From Pseudomonas fluorescens (lineage in GTDB: Bacteria > Pseudomonadota > Gammaproteobacteria > Pseudomonadales > Pseudomonadaceae): a stretch of DNA of 64,000 nt. Location: NCBI RefSeq assembly GCF_001648775.1, contig NZ_LVEJ01000018.1, forward strand, positions 117,403 through 181,402, given 5' to 3'. The position numbers and the translations under genes were made by a program. The notes beneath the pieces were generated by a model. It was given only the letters and a program-made list of their open reading frames with translations, was not told the DNA's origin and ran no database searches. Below, in pieces: positions 8,865 through 18,716 of the stretch. Each line of letters opens with the position of its first letter. Position 1 is the first letter of the stretch.

Positions 8865-8896
8865 AAAGCCCCTGAATCTCACAATTCAGGGGCTTT
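8865..8896 (-). terminator. Terminator of glpD
   Basis: Perfect 13-base stem AAAGCCCCTGAAT / ATTCAGGGGCTTT with a six-base loop. Read on the minus strand it is followed by a T-rich run, 22 bases after the glpD stop codon. Confidence 0.85.
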
Positions 8897-8918
8897 CGTT
8901 CAAGCGACGGTGCGAAGA

Positions 8919-10454
8919 TCAGGCCGCTTCGGTCTTGCGGTTCTGTTCAACCTTGCCCAGATAAGCCGCCAGTTTTTCCTGCTCCGCCGGGGTGGTGAAC
9001 AAACCGAGTTTGCTGCGGCGCCAGAGAATGTCATGCGCCGTGGTCGCCCACTCTTCGCTGCACAGGTAATCAACTTCGCGGGTGTAAAGCCCGCCACCCA
9101 GGTGTTCGCCCATGTCGGCCAGGGTTTCCACGCCTTCGAGCATGCGCCAGGTGCGGCTGCCGTAGGTGGTCGACCAGCGACGGGCGATCTCGGTCGGGAC
9201 GAAGTCGAACTTGTCGCGAATCAACGCGCTCAACGCCTGCGGGGTGGTCATGTCTTCGCCGCCGGGCAGGGTCGCCGTAGCGGTCCAGCTCGGGCGCATC
9301 TGGGTGAAGAACGGCATCAACTGCGCCATCGCCGACTCAGCGAGTTTGCGGTAGGTGGTCAGCTTGCCGCCGAACACCGACAACAGTGGCGCTTCTTCAC
9401 CGCCGGCCGACAACGCCAGGGTGTAATCGCGGGTCACGGCCGACGGATTGTCGGATTCGTCGTTGCACAGCGGACGCACACCGGAATAGCTGTGCTGGAT
9501 GTCGTCGCGGCTGACCTGCTTCTTGAAGTGCGCATTGACCACTTTCAGCAGGTAATCGGTTTCGCCTTCAGTGATCGCCACTTTCGCCGGATCGCCGGTG
9601 TATTCGCGGTCGGTAGTGCCGATCAGGGTGAAGTGGTTCAGGTACGGAATGGTGAAAACGATGCGCTGATCTTCGTTTTGCAGAATGTGCGCGTGATCGC
9701 CTTCGTACAGCTTCGGCACGATGATGTGGCTGCCCTGAATCAGGCGAATGCCGTACGGCGATTCCATCTTCAGGTCATCACGAATGAACTTGGCGACCCA
9801 TGGGCCGGCGGCGTTCACCAATGCTTTGGCGGTGATCGAAAACAGGCTGCCGTCGGCGCGTTCCAGGTTCAGGTGCCACAGGCCTTTCGCGCGACGGGCG
9901 CTGACGCAGCGAGTCTGGGTGTGCACGTGGGCGCCTTTTTCGCGGGCGGCCATGGCGTTGAGCACCACGAGGCGGGCGTCGTCGACCCAGCAATCGGAAT
10001 ATTCGAAGCCTTTCTTGATTTCACTTTTCAGCGCGCTGTCGGCGCCGAATTTCAGGCTTTTCGAACCCGGCAGTTTTTCGCGCTTGCCGAGGTTGTCATA
10101 CAGGAACAGGCCGGCACGGATCATCCACGCCGGGCGCAGGTGCGGTCGGTGCGGCAGCACAAAGCGCATCGGTTTGACGATGTGCGGCGCCTTGGCCAGC
10201 AATACTTCGCGTTCGGCCAGCGCTTCCCGCACCAAGCGGAATTCGTAATGTTCGAGGTAGCGCAGGCCGCCGTGGATCAGCTTGCTGCTGGCCGACGAGG
10301 TATGGCTGGCCAGATCGTCCTTTTCGCAAAGGAACACCGAAAGCCCGCGACCGGCGGCATCCGCTGCGATCCCCACGCCATTGATCCCGCCGCCGATAAC
10401 GGCGATGTCGTAGATCTCGGAGATTGGGGGCGTACGCAAGGTAGAGGTGGACAT
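8919..10454 (-). CDS. glpD: Aerobic glycerol-3-phosphate dehydrogenase
   Basis: A 511-residue FAD enzyme of the inner membrane surface that oxidises sn-glycerol 3-phosphate to dihydroxyacetone phosphate and reduces quinone. The FAD fold is clear near the N terminus (DIAVIGGGINGVGIA, residues about 16-30), followed by the family segment SKLIHGGLRYLEHYEF and, later, the LSVFGGKLTTYRKLAE region. Length is normal. It stands alone downstream of glpR and completes the glycerol pathway with glpF and glpK. A palindrome just upstream of the start is a possible GlpR site. Confidence 0.97.
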   Translation of the reverse strand: MSTSTLRTPPISEIYDIAVIGGGINGVGIAADAAGRGLSVFLCEKDDLASHTSSASSKLIHGGLRYLEHYEFRLVREALAEREVLLAKAPHIVKPMRFVLPHRPHLRPAWMIRAGLFLYDNLGKREKLPGSKSLKFGADSALKSEIKKGFEYSDCWVDDARLVVLNAMAAREKGAHVHTQTRCVSARRAKGLWHLNLERADGSLFSITAKALVNAAGPWVAKFIRDDLKMESPYGIRLIQGSHIIVPKLYEGDHAHILQNEDQRIVFTIPYLNHFTLIGTTDREYTGDPAKVAITEGETDYLLKVVNAHFKKQVSRDDIQHSYSGVRPLCNDESDNPSAVTRDYTLALSAGGEEAPLLSVFGGKLTTYRKLAESAMAQLMPFFTQMRPSWTATATLPGGEDMTTPQALSALIRDKFDFVPTEIARRWSTTYGSRTWRMLEGVETLADMGEHLGGGLYTREVDYLCSEEWATTAHDILWRRSKLGLFTTPAEQEKLAAYLGKVEQNRKTEAA

Positions 10455-10495
10455 CGGCTGGCCTCGGGTTCTTTTGATTTTCTATATTGGAAATC

Positions 10496-10509
10496 GAACA
10501 TGAATGTTC
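10496..10509. promoter_or_regulatory. Palindrome upstream of glpD, candidate GlpR operator
   Basis: GAACAT-GA-ATGTTC, a palindrome with six-base arms about 42 bases upstream of the glpD start. GlpR is encoded next door and is known to repress glpD in pseudomonads, so it is the likely binder; the match to any published consensus is not checked. Confidence 0.4.
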
Positions 10510-10651
10510 ATTTGCGAAAATGGTAGCCCATAAACACGCGCGCAGCCAGTCACGTTCGATTGAAAAAACTCATCGAAGACCAAAGAAAGGAAAATTTTCG
10601 AACATGGGAGGCGCTTAATGGCGCGAGAGGTGTGTTGTTTGAGTGATCGCT

Positions 10652-10717
10652 TTCGCGAGCAGGCTCGCTCCCACAGTTTGAAATGCATTCCAGTGTGGGA
10701 GCGAGCCTGCTCGCGAA
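10652..10717. repeat. REP pair (tail orientation), GCCTGCTCGC variant
   Basis: Two copies of the Pseudomonas REP palindrome facing outward: TTCGCGAGCAGGCTCGC... (10652-10674) and GTGGGAGCGAGCCTGCTC... (10695-10717), separated by 20 bases, between glpR and glpD. Its orientation is opposite to the other pairs in the window. Confidence 0.85.
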
Positions 10718-10749
10718 GGCGTCGGTACAGCCAATGAAGATAAGTGGGG

Positions 10750-11505
10750 TTAAACGACTTCCAGGCGAATCTTGTGCTGACTCAACAACTGCGCCAGCGC
10801 CGGCACCGGCTGCTGATCGGTCACCAGGCAATCAATCAGGCTGATCGGCCCCAGCCGAATCATCGCGTTACGCCCGAACTTGCTGGAGTCAGCTGCCAGA
10901 ATCACTTGGCGTGCATTGGCGATGATCGCCTGGGAAACCCGGACTTCCTGATAATCGAAGTCCAGCAAACTGCCGTCTTCATCAATACCGCTGATCCCGA
11001 CCAGGGCGAAATCAACCTTGAACTGATTGATGAAGTCCACGCTCGCCTGACCGACCACACCGCCGTCACGGCGTACGTTACCGCCGGTCAGCAGCACATC
11101 AAAATCATCCTTGGCACTGAGCATCGACGCCACGTGCAGGTTGTTGGTGATGATCTTCAGGTGATTGTGATTGAGCAGGGCGCGAGCAATCGATTCAGTG
11201 GTCGTGCCGATATTGATGAACAGCGAGGCGTGATCGGGAATCTGGGCGGCGATGGCTTCACCGATGCGTTGTTTTTCATCGCGCATCTGATCGGCGCGCA
11301 TCGCATAGGCAGTGTTCTCGACGCTGGAATCGTAGGCGGCGCCGCCATGGTAGCGACGCAGCAGATTGGCTTCGGCGAGTTGATTGATGTCGCGGCGGAT
11401 GGTTTGCGGGGTTACAGCGAACAGCGTGGCCATTTCCTCGATGCTCACATAGCCGCGTTCGCGGACCAGCTCGAGGATTTGCTGCTGACGGGGAGGCAGA
11501 TTCAT
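10750..11505 (-). CDS. glpR: Glycerol regulon repressor, DeoR family
   Basis: A 251-residue DeoR-family repressor: N-terminal helix-turn-helix (RQQQILELVRERGYVSIEEMA, then TPQTIRRDINQL) and a C-terminal sugar-phosphate sensor domain with the GG.YD and DSSKFGR-like segments. GlpR represses the glp genes until glycerol 3-phosphate binds. It lies between glpK and glpD on the same strand, as in other pseudomonads. Confidence 0.93.
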   Translation of the reverse strand: MNLPPRQQQILELVRERGYVSIEEMATLFAVTPQTIRRDINQLAEANLLRRYHGGAAYDSSVENTAYAMRADQMRDEKQRIGEAIAAQIPDHASLFINIGTTTESIARALLNHNHLKIITNNLHVASMLSAKDDFDVLLTGGNVRRDGGVVGQASVDFINQFKVDFALVGISGIDEDGSLLDFDYQEVRVSQAIIANARQVILAADSSKFGRNAMIRLGPISLIDCLVTDQQPVPALAQLLSQHKIRLEVV

Positions 11506-11600
11506 GGGGCTTCCTTTGGGCTGCCGTGCAAAATTTGCCCATGATGCCGCAGGAATCCGCTCCCGACCAGTTAGTTACCTATCAGTCTCTGAAGGTTGGC

Positions 11601-13103
<1,503 letters not shown>

Positions 13104-13180
13104 GTCGATTGCCTTGGACGAAATAAGGGAGAGTGGGCCGTGGCGCAGGCTCGGATTGGCAGGAGCCTGCGCCGACTGTT

Positions 13181-14032
13181 TCAAGAAGTTCTTGGTTTGC
13201 CGTCAATGGCCGGTTCTGCATCCTTTGTAGCAGGTGTGGCGCCGGTCAGGTGACGGGCGATCAGCCCGCGATACCCGGCAGCGCCGAGGCAGGCACCGAC
13301 AATCGGTGCAAAAATCGGAATCAGGAAGTACGGAATATCGCGACCACCAGTGAAAGAAATTTCACCCCAGCCAGCGAAGAAAGTCATCAGTTTCGGACCG
13401 AAGTCACGCGCCGGGTTCATCGCAAAACCGGTCAGCGGGCCCATCGAACTGCCGATCACCGCGATCAGCAAACCGATCAGCAGCGGTGCCAGCGGGCCTT
13501 TCGGCAGGCCGTTGTTGTCGTCGGTCAGCGACATGATCACGCCCATCAGGATCGCGGTGATGATCATCTCGACCAAGAAGGCCTGAGCAGTCGACAGCAC
13601 CGGGTTCGGGAAGGTCGAGAACACCGAGGCCAACTCAAGGCTGGCGGTCGAGCCGCGAACCATTTGGTGAGTTTGTTCGTAATCGAAGAATAGATTGCTG
13701 TACAGCGTGTAAACCAACAGTGCGCCGCAGAACGCGCCGGCGATCTGGGCAAGAATGTAGAACGGCAATTTGCGCTTTTCAAAGTCGGCGAAAATCGCCA
13801 GGGCGATGCTCACGGCCGGGTTCAGGTGCGCGCCGGAAACGCCCGCAGTGAGATAGATCGCCATGCTTACGCCGACGCCCCAGATGATGCTGATTTCCCA
13901 CAGGCCGAAGCTGGCGCCCGCGACTTTGAGCGCGGCGACACAACCAGTGCCGAAAAAGATCAGCAGTGCAGTACCCAGAAACTCGGCCATGCATTGGCTC
14001 GATAGCGATGGTTGCTGTAAAGCAGTTGTCAT
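13181..14032 (-). CDS. glpF: Glycerol uptake facilitator (aquaglyceroporin)
   Basis: A 283-residue MIP-family channel with six membrane helices and the two half-helix motifs NPA (in HLNPAVS and MNPARDFGP); the D after the second motif is typical of glycerol-conducting members. The ATG at 14032 gives MTTALQQPSL and has GAGG upstream; the frame further back is unlikely to be translated. First gene of glpFK; it admits glycerol for GlpK. Confidence 0.95.
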   Translation of the reverse strand: MTTALQQPSLSSQCMAEFLGTALLIFFGTGCVAALKVAGASFGLWEISIIWGVGVSMAIYLTAGVSGAHLNPAVSIALAIFADFEKRKLPFYILAQIAGAFCGALLVYTLYSNLFFDYEQTHQMVRGSTASLELASVFSTFPNPVLSTAQAFLVEMIITAILMGVIMSLTDDNNGLPKGPLAPLLIGLLIAVIGSSMGPLTGFAMNPARDFGPKLMTFFAGWGEISFTGGRDIPYFLIPIFAPIVGACLGAAGYRGLIARHLTGATPATKDAEPAIDGKPRTS

Positions 14033-14395
14033 TGAAAACCTCGGTTTTTGTTGTTGTCTGGCGCGTTTGCCGACAGGGCAAGGCGCGATTTTCACCGGGT
14101 AGGAATCCCCATTCCGTCGCCGGTTTACTGCTGAGTGCTGCGATGACGATAATTCTTACATTATTCAGATTCGAAAAAATATAGACAAGAAACAAACCTG
14201 TCAAAGGTCGAAAGTGAACCATCGGTCACAATAAAACTATTCGCGGTGTGAATGATCCTGTGTGATCGAGGCGCACGGATATGCTCGCAATGTCTGCAAG
14301 CCACGGGAATCGCGGCTTGGGATAGAGCCTTTTGGTGGCTGATCACCTAGAATCCGACGCAGTATTTTTCTGTCACTGCCGAGCCTGGAGTTGCC
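14033..14395. promoter_or_regulatory. glpF / ybaK divergent intergenic region
   Basis: No gene seen in these 363 bases. The part near 14140-14235 is AT-rich and should hold the glpFK promoter; TTCGAAAAAAT at 14170-14180 and GGTCGAAAGTGAACC near 14207 contain the TTCGA core also found upstream of glpD, but I cannot define an operator with confidence. The ybaK promoter should lie toward the right end. Confidence 0.4.
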
Positions 14396-14866
14396 ATGAC
14401 CCCTGCGTTGGATTTGTTGAAAAAAGTTCGTGCCGAACATCGCGTGCACAGTTACGAACATGACCCCAAAGCCGCGTCGTATGGGCTGGAGGCCGCAGAA
14501 AAACTCGCGCTTGAGCCGGCACAGGTGTTTAAAACGTTGCTGGCGGCCAGCGAAAAAGGTGAGTTGCTGGTGGCGGTGGTGCCAGTCGTCGGAAGCCTCG
14601 ACCTCAAAGGTCTGGCGCATGCCGCCGGGGTGAAAAAAGTCGAAATGGCTGACCCGGCAGCGGCACAGCGTTCCACCGGTTATCTGTTGGGCGGCATCAG
14701 CCCGTTGGGGCAGAAGAAGCGCCTGCGCACCTTCATCGATAACTCGGCTCAGGGTTTTGCGACTATTTATGTCAGCGCCGGTCGGCGCGGCCTCGAAGTC
14801 GAATTGGCGCCTGCTGTGCTCGCCGAGCACACCCAGGCGAAATTTGCCGACATCGGCCGCACTTAA
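14396..14866 (+). CDS. ybaK: Cys-tRNA(Pro)/Cys-tRNA(Cys) deacylase YbaK/EbsC
   Basis: A 156-residue single-domain protein of the YbaK/ProX editing family, which hydrolyses mischarged Cys-tRNA(Pro). Family features seen are YEHDP near residue 20, KTLLA near 46, and the C-terminal GGISPLGQKKRLRTFID followed by SAGRRGLEVELAP. Length is normal. Free-standing; it opens a plus-strand pair with the phzF-like gene 95 bases downstream. Confidence 0.92.
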   Translation: MTPALDLLKKVRAEHRVHSYEHDPKAASYGLEAAEKLALEPAQVFKTLLAASEKGELLVAVVPVVGSLDLKGLAHAAGVKKVEMADPAAAQRSTGYLLGGISPLGQKKRLRTFIDNSAQGFATIYVSAGRRGLEVELAPAVLAEHTQAKFADIGRT

Positions 14867-14961
14867 GCGTTATCGCTGTATGCAGAAAATTGGCCGGTTC
14901 TGTCACTGGCGCTGAGCGCCTCGCGCTTGCATGCTCTGGCGACTCATTCAGGGAGAAGGTT

Positions 14962-15744
14962 ATGCAACTCGAGTTTCATCAGGTCGATGCGTTCAGTGAT
15001 CGGCCGTTCAGTGGCAATCCGGCGATGGTTTATCGGCTCGATGCCTGGCTTGCGGACGAGCTGATGCAGAAGATCGCCGGCGAACACAATCTGGCGGAAA
15101 CCGCCTTTCTGGTGCGCGAAGGCCAGGCCTGGCATATCCGCTGGTTCACCCCGACCACCGAAGTGCCGTTGTGTGGACACGCCACACTGGCCAGCGCTTA
15201 TGTACTGTTCGAGATCTACAAGGAAAACGCCGAGCGTATCGACTTCACTTGCAAATCCGGCCCGTTGAGCGTCACCCGCGAAGGTGATCGGTTGTGGCTG
15301 GATTTCCCCTCGATCGTGCCGTCAGAGATTGGCGTGACCCTGGATGTCGAGCGGGCGCTCGGTGTTGAAGCCGTTGATGTGCTCGGCTCCAACGAGTTGT
15401 TTGTGGTGCTGGAGTCAGAGCAGGCTGTGCTTGATTGCAAGCCGGACATGGTGGCACTGGCCAAGCTGCCGTGGCTGGGTGCGATCGTCACGGCGCGCGG
15501 TAATCAGCATGATTTCGTCTCGCGCTATTTCGCCCCGGCGATTGGCATCAATGAAGATCCGGTGACCGGCTCGACGCATTGCAGCCTGATTCCGTATTGG
15601 TCAAAACGTCTGGGCAAATCGAGCCTGACGGCGTGTCAGCGTTCGGCGCGGGGTGGGGAGTTGTTCTGCCGGCTTGAGGGTGAGCGAGTGAAGATCGGTG
15701 GCAATGCAACGCTGGTTGCCAGCGGAACCTTGTTGTTGGGCTAG
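14962..15744 (+). CDS. PhzF-family isomerase-like protein
   Basis: A 260-residue PhzF/YddE-type protein: the N-terminal FHQVDAFSDRPFSGNP segment, catalytic-position Glu46 in HNLAETAF, PLCGHATLASAY, and near the C terminus GINEDPVTGSTHCSLIPYW. In phenazine biosynthesis PhzF isomerises DHHA, but stand-alone members in genomes without other phz genes have unknown substrates, and no phz genes are near. The ATG at 14962 follows GGAGAAGG, so I prefer it to the frame start at 14890. Confidence 0.9.
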   Translation: MQLEFHQVDAFSDRPFSGNPAMVYRLDAWLADELMQKIAGEHNLAETAFLVREGQAWHIRWFTPTTEVPLCGHATLASAYVLFEIYKENAERIDFTCKSGPLSVTREGDRLWLDFPSIVPSEIGVTLDVERALGVEAVDVLGSNELFVVLESEQAVLDCKPDMVALAKLPWLGAIVTARGNQHDFVSRYFAPAIGINEDPVTGSTHCSLIPYWSKRLGKSSLTACQRSARGGELFCRLEGERVKIGGNATLVASGTLLLG

Positions 15745-15756
15745 CCCAAAAACACT

Positions 15757-15839
15757 GTGGGAGCGAGCCTGCTCGCGAATACGGTCGGTCAGTCAAATCA
15801 TCTGTGACTGATACATTGCATTCGCGAGCAGGCTCGCTC
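15757..15839. repeat. REP pair, GCCTGCTCGC variant
   Basis: Two facing REP palindromes, GTGGGAGCGAGCCTGCTC... (15757-15779) and the complementary TTCGCGAGCAGGCTCGCTC (15821-15839), 41 bases apart. The second copy lacks the final CCAC. Lies between convergent phzF-like and ABC ATPase genes. Confidence 0.85.
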
Positions 15840-15861
15840 ATTAGTTTTGATCCGGGATGGA

Positions 15862-16971
15862 TCAGAGCGCGGTGCTGTAGCGGCGCACGCCGTTTTCCAC
15901 CGCCGGGATTTGTGCAGCGGTGCTGCCAGAGGCCTGGAACAACACCAGATGTTCAGCGGCAACGCGAATCCCCACCTGCGCACCGACCTGATGATCAGCG
16001 TGGCTGGGGAAAATCGATTCCAGCTGCGCACCCGTCGGCAGTTGCAGGCGATACAACGTCGAAGCGCCAAGGAACGTCTTGCCGACAATCCGTGCTTTCA
16101 ACGCACTGTCCGGCGCATAAACAATGTCATCCGGACGCAGCAACACATCCACCGCGCCGCCAATCGGCCAGGTGTAAGCCCGATTGCCGCGCAGCTCACC
16201 CAGTTCGGTCTGCACCGATTCCGGGCTGCCGAGCTGGCCGCGAATGAAGTAACCCTGACCGATGAAGCTGGCCACAAACGGCGTCGCCGGTTCGTGATAC
16301 AGGTTGTACGGCGTGTCCCACTGCTCCAGTCGACCTTCCTTGAACACGCCAACGTGATCGCTGACGGCGAAGGCTTCTTCCTGATCGTGCGTGACCAGAA
16401 TCGCGCTGGTGCCACGGGCCTTGAGGATGTCGCGCACTTCATGACTGAGCTTGCGGCGCAGCTCGCCATCGAGGTTGGAGAACGGCTCATCTAGCAGCAG
16501 CAATTGCGGTTCCGGCGCCAACGCGCGGGCGAGGGCGACGCGCTGTTGCTGGCCGCCGGACAACTCGTGCGGGAAGCGCTTGCCGAGGTTTTTCAGGTTG
16601 ACCAGTTCGAGCAGCTCTTCGGTGACGCGCTCCTTGTTCGGGTGCTTGCGGATACCGAAGGCAATGTTGTCGGCGACGCTGAGGTGCGGAAACAGTGCGT
16701 AGTCCTGGAACACCATGCCGATCCGGCGTTTCTCCGGGGCCAAAGTGAAACCGGCACTGGAAATGGTTTCGCCACCGAGGGTGATTTCACCTTCGTGCAC
16801 CGGTTCGAAACCGGCAATCGCGCGCAGGGTGGTGGTCTTGCCGCAGCCGGACGAGCCGAGCAGGCAGCCGATGTCACCGGCGTTGAGGTGCAGATTGAGG
16901 TTCTGCACCACACGTTGATCTTGATAGCCGCAAGCGAGGTTGCGCAGGTTCAGCAGTAATTCATGGCTCAT
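15862..16971 (-). CDS. ABC transporter ATP-binding protein, FbpC/PotA-like
   Basis: A 369-residue importer ATPase: Walker A GSSGCGKTT at 39-47, Q-loop VFQDYALFPHLS, signature LSGGQQQR at 137-144, Walker B LLLLDEP at 157-163, switch His195, then a TOBE-like C-terminal regulatory domain. It most resembles ferric-iron (FbpC) and polyamine ATPases. No permease or binding protein is nearby, so it works with a transporter encoded elsewhere or is an orphan. Its ATG overlaps the argF stop by four bases (ATGA), so it is translated with argF; the same neighbours occur in P. aeruginosa (PA3537-3538, from memory). Confidence 0.9.
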   Translation of the reverse strand: MSHELLLNLRNLACGYQDQRVVQNLNLHLNAGDIGCLLGSSGCGKTTTLRAIAGFEPVHEGEITLGGETISSAGFTLAPEKRRIGMVFQDYALFPHLSVADNIAFGIRKHPNKERVTEELLELVNLKNLGKRFPHELSGGQQQRVALARALAPEPQLLLLDEPFSNLDGELRRKLSHEVRDILKARGTSAILVTHDQEEAFAVSDHVGVFKEGRLEQWDTPYNLYHEPATPFVASFIGQGYFIRGQLGSPESVQTELGELRGNRAYTWPIGGAVDVLLRPDDIVYAPDSALKARIVGKTFLGASTLYRLQLPTGAQLESIFPSHADHQVGAQVGIRVAAEHLVLFQASGSTAAQIPAVENGVRRYSTAL

Positions 16972-17888
16972 GCGTGGTGATATGCCGGTTCGACGAGGAA
17001 CTCGAGCAGGGCCTTCTGTGCGTGGAGACGGTTTTCTGCCTGATCCCAGGCGACGGAGCGCGGGTCATCAAGCAGGTCGAGGCTGATTTCTTCGCCGCGG
17101 TGCGCAGGCAGGCAATGCAGGAACAGCACGTCCTCGGCAGCGAGGTCGAGCAGGGCACGCGTGACCTGGAACGGCGCGAACAACTTTAGCCGCTTGGCAG
17201 TTTCCTCTTCTTGACCCATCGAGGTCCAGACGTCAGTGCTCACCAGATGCGCGCCGCGCACGGCGTCTTGCGGATCGCGGACGATGGTCACGCGATCACC
17301 GGCCCTGGCGACGAACTCAGGATTGGGCTCGTAACCTTCCGGGCAGGCGATGCGCAACTGGAAGTCGAACTGCATCGCCGCTTCTATATAGCTGTTGCAC
17401 ATGTTGTTGCCATCGCCGATCCAGGCCACGGTTTTGCCCTGGATCGAGCCGCGGTGCTCAAGGAAGGTCTGCATATCGGCGAGCAACTGGCACGGGTGCA
17501 GGTCATCGGACAGGCCGTTGATCACCGGCACGCGCGAGTTGGCGGCAAATTCGGTCAGGGTGCTGTGGGCGAAGGTACGGATCATCACCGCGTCGAGCAT
17601 GCTCGACATGACAATGGCGCAATCGCCGATCGGCTCGCCACGGCCCAGTTGGGTGTCGCGCGGCGACAGAAAGATCGCCTGGCCGCCGAGCTGGATGATG
17701 CCCGCCTCGAAGGATATCCGGGTACGAGTCGAGGATTTCTCGAAGATCATGCCCAGCACGCGGTTTTTCAGAGGCTCGAACAGTACGCCGCGGTTACGCA
17801 GGTCCTTGAGCTCAACGCCTCGACGGATCACGCTGACCAGCTCTTCGGGCGTGCAATCCATCAGGGAGAGAAAGTGCCTTGCGCTCAT
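16968..17888 (-). CDS. argF: Ornithine carbamoyltransferase, anabolic
   Basis: A 306-residue enzyme joining carbamoyl phosphate and ornithine to citrulline in arginine synthesis. The carbamoyl-phosphate site STRTR is at 53-57, and the ornithine-side HCLPAHRG motif is present near residue 270. Start at 17888 (MSARHF); an extra in-frame ATG at 17891 is equally possible. It overlaps the ABC ATPase gene by four bases. A promoter with a candidate ArgR site lies about 130 bases upstream. Confidence 0.95.
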   Translation of the reverse strand: MSARHFLSLMDCTPEELVSVIRRGVELKDLRNRGVLFEPLKNRVLGMIFEKSSTRTRISFEAGIIQLGGQAIFLSPRDTQLGRGEPIGDCAIVMSSMLDAVMIRTFAHSTLTEFAANSRVPVINGLSDDLHPCQLLADMQTFLEHRGSIQGKTVAWIGDGNNMCNSYIEAAMQFDFQLRIACPEGYEPNPEFVARAGDRVTIVRDPQDAVRGAHLVSTDVWTSMGQEEETAKRLKLFAPFQVTRALLDLAAEDVLFLHCLPAHRGEEISLDLLDDPRSVAWDQAENRLHAQKALLEFLVEPAYHHA

Positions 17889-18291
17889 CATTGACTACCT
17901 TTTTGCTACAAACCGCAGATGCTCAAAGCCTTGTTTAACGGAACAACGGGCGAGACCTGCGGCGTAAGCCGCACGGGGCGACGAAATAGGGGGAGGCGCG
18001 ATATTGACACTAAATGTCGCGTTATGCCAATACCTGCGGTTTTTGCGGGAATAGAAGGGTGCACAGGATGTTGCCGTCGCGCATTTTGAGCCGGGTTCTG
18101 GGCCGTCGCGAGCCCCTTTGTACACTGGCCTCGCCGGGCTTGGCAATGCGCCGTGGCGGGGATCGGGTCACTTCGGTCGGTTTACGACCGTGGCGCCATG
18201 CCATCATTTGGTCGGATGCTCAGGCTGAAACATTTGCTAAAGCAAAGTGCTGAGTTATAACTACCTTTCGAGCGACGCAGGAAGCCTCCGC
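17889..18291. other. argF upstream region without a gene
   Basis: About 400 bases with no convincing gene. The short frames seen here have no Shine-Dalgarno site or family match. The region holds the likely argF promoter on the minus strand, TTGGCA (complement of 18025-18030) with a weak CAATAT 18 bases on, and the candidate ArgR site listed separately. Confidence 0.45.
18015..18035 (+). promoter_or_regulatory. Candidate ArgR-binding half-site at the argF promoter
   Basis: TGTCGC at 18015-18020, eight bases, then AA at 18029-18030: an exact fit to the P. aeruginosa ArgR half-site TGTCGCN8AAN5 as I recall it. It covers the predicted -35 element of argF, consistent with repression by ArgR and arginine. 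The second half-site usual for ArgR is not clear. Confidence 0.5.
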
Positions 18292-18582
18292 ATGGAATCG
18301 AAAGAAAAACTGTTAATGGAATTGCTGGGCCACACGGCTCGCTCACTGACCCATCTCACCGCTTCAGTCACCTCAATGTCTTTCGAATTGCTGCGCAGCG
18401 AAGACGAGGTGGTCAAGACCGCCGGTCGCCACATGATCGATCGCATGGCGACCATCAGCGCCGGGCTCGACGAGCACTGGCGCCTGATCGGCGAACTCAC
18501 CGGCGTGCATGTCGCCCACGAGCAGATCGAAACCATTCAGGAAATCCAGCTGGCCGCACCGCCTCAACTGCCGTCGAACTGA
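18292..18582 (+). CDS. Small helical protein of unknown function
   Basis: A 96-residue, almost wholly helical, soluble protein (MESKEKLLMELLGHTARSLT...). I do not recognise a domain. The ATG at 18292 has an AGGAAG-type site seven bases upstream and gives a well-formed helical N terminus; the frame extends back to 18247 but without a good site. It lies alone between argF and the molybdopterin oxidoreductase. Its clean codon usage supports a real gene. Confidence 0.65.
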   Translation: MESKEKLLMELLGHTARSLTHLTASVTSMSFELLRSEDEVVKTAGRHMIDRMATISAGLDEHWRLIGELTGVHVAHEQIETIQEIQLAAPPQLPSN

Positions 18583-18716
18583 CCACGGCGGTTTATCGGC
18601 TCGCCTGATAACCGTCGATTCACAAGACGAACGTCGCTGGCGCCAGACCTGCGCCGGGGTCATAGTTTTGTTCCCGCGGGCGTGATTGCCCGCCCAGAAC
18701 AAGACAGAGACTGGCC

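Noticed and set aside
8772..10526. 584-codon open frame opposite glpD
   Set aside because: Shadow of glpD; low-complexity translation without domain.
18014..18253. Short frames in the argF upstream region
   Set aside because: No ribosome site, no conserved features; the region is better explained as promoter and ArgR site.
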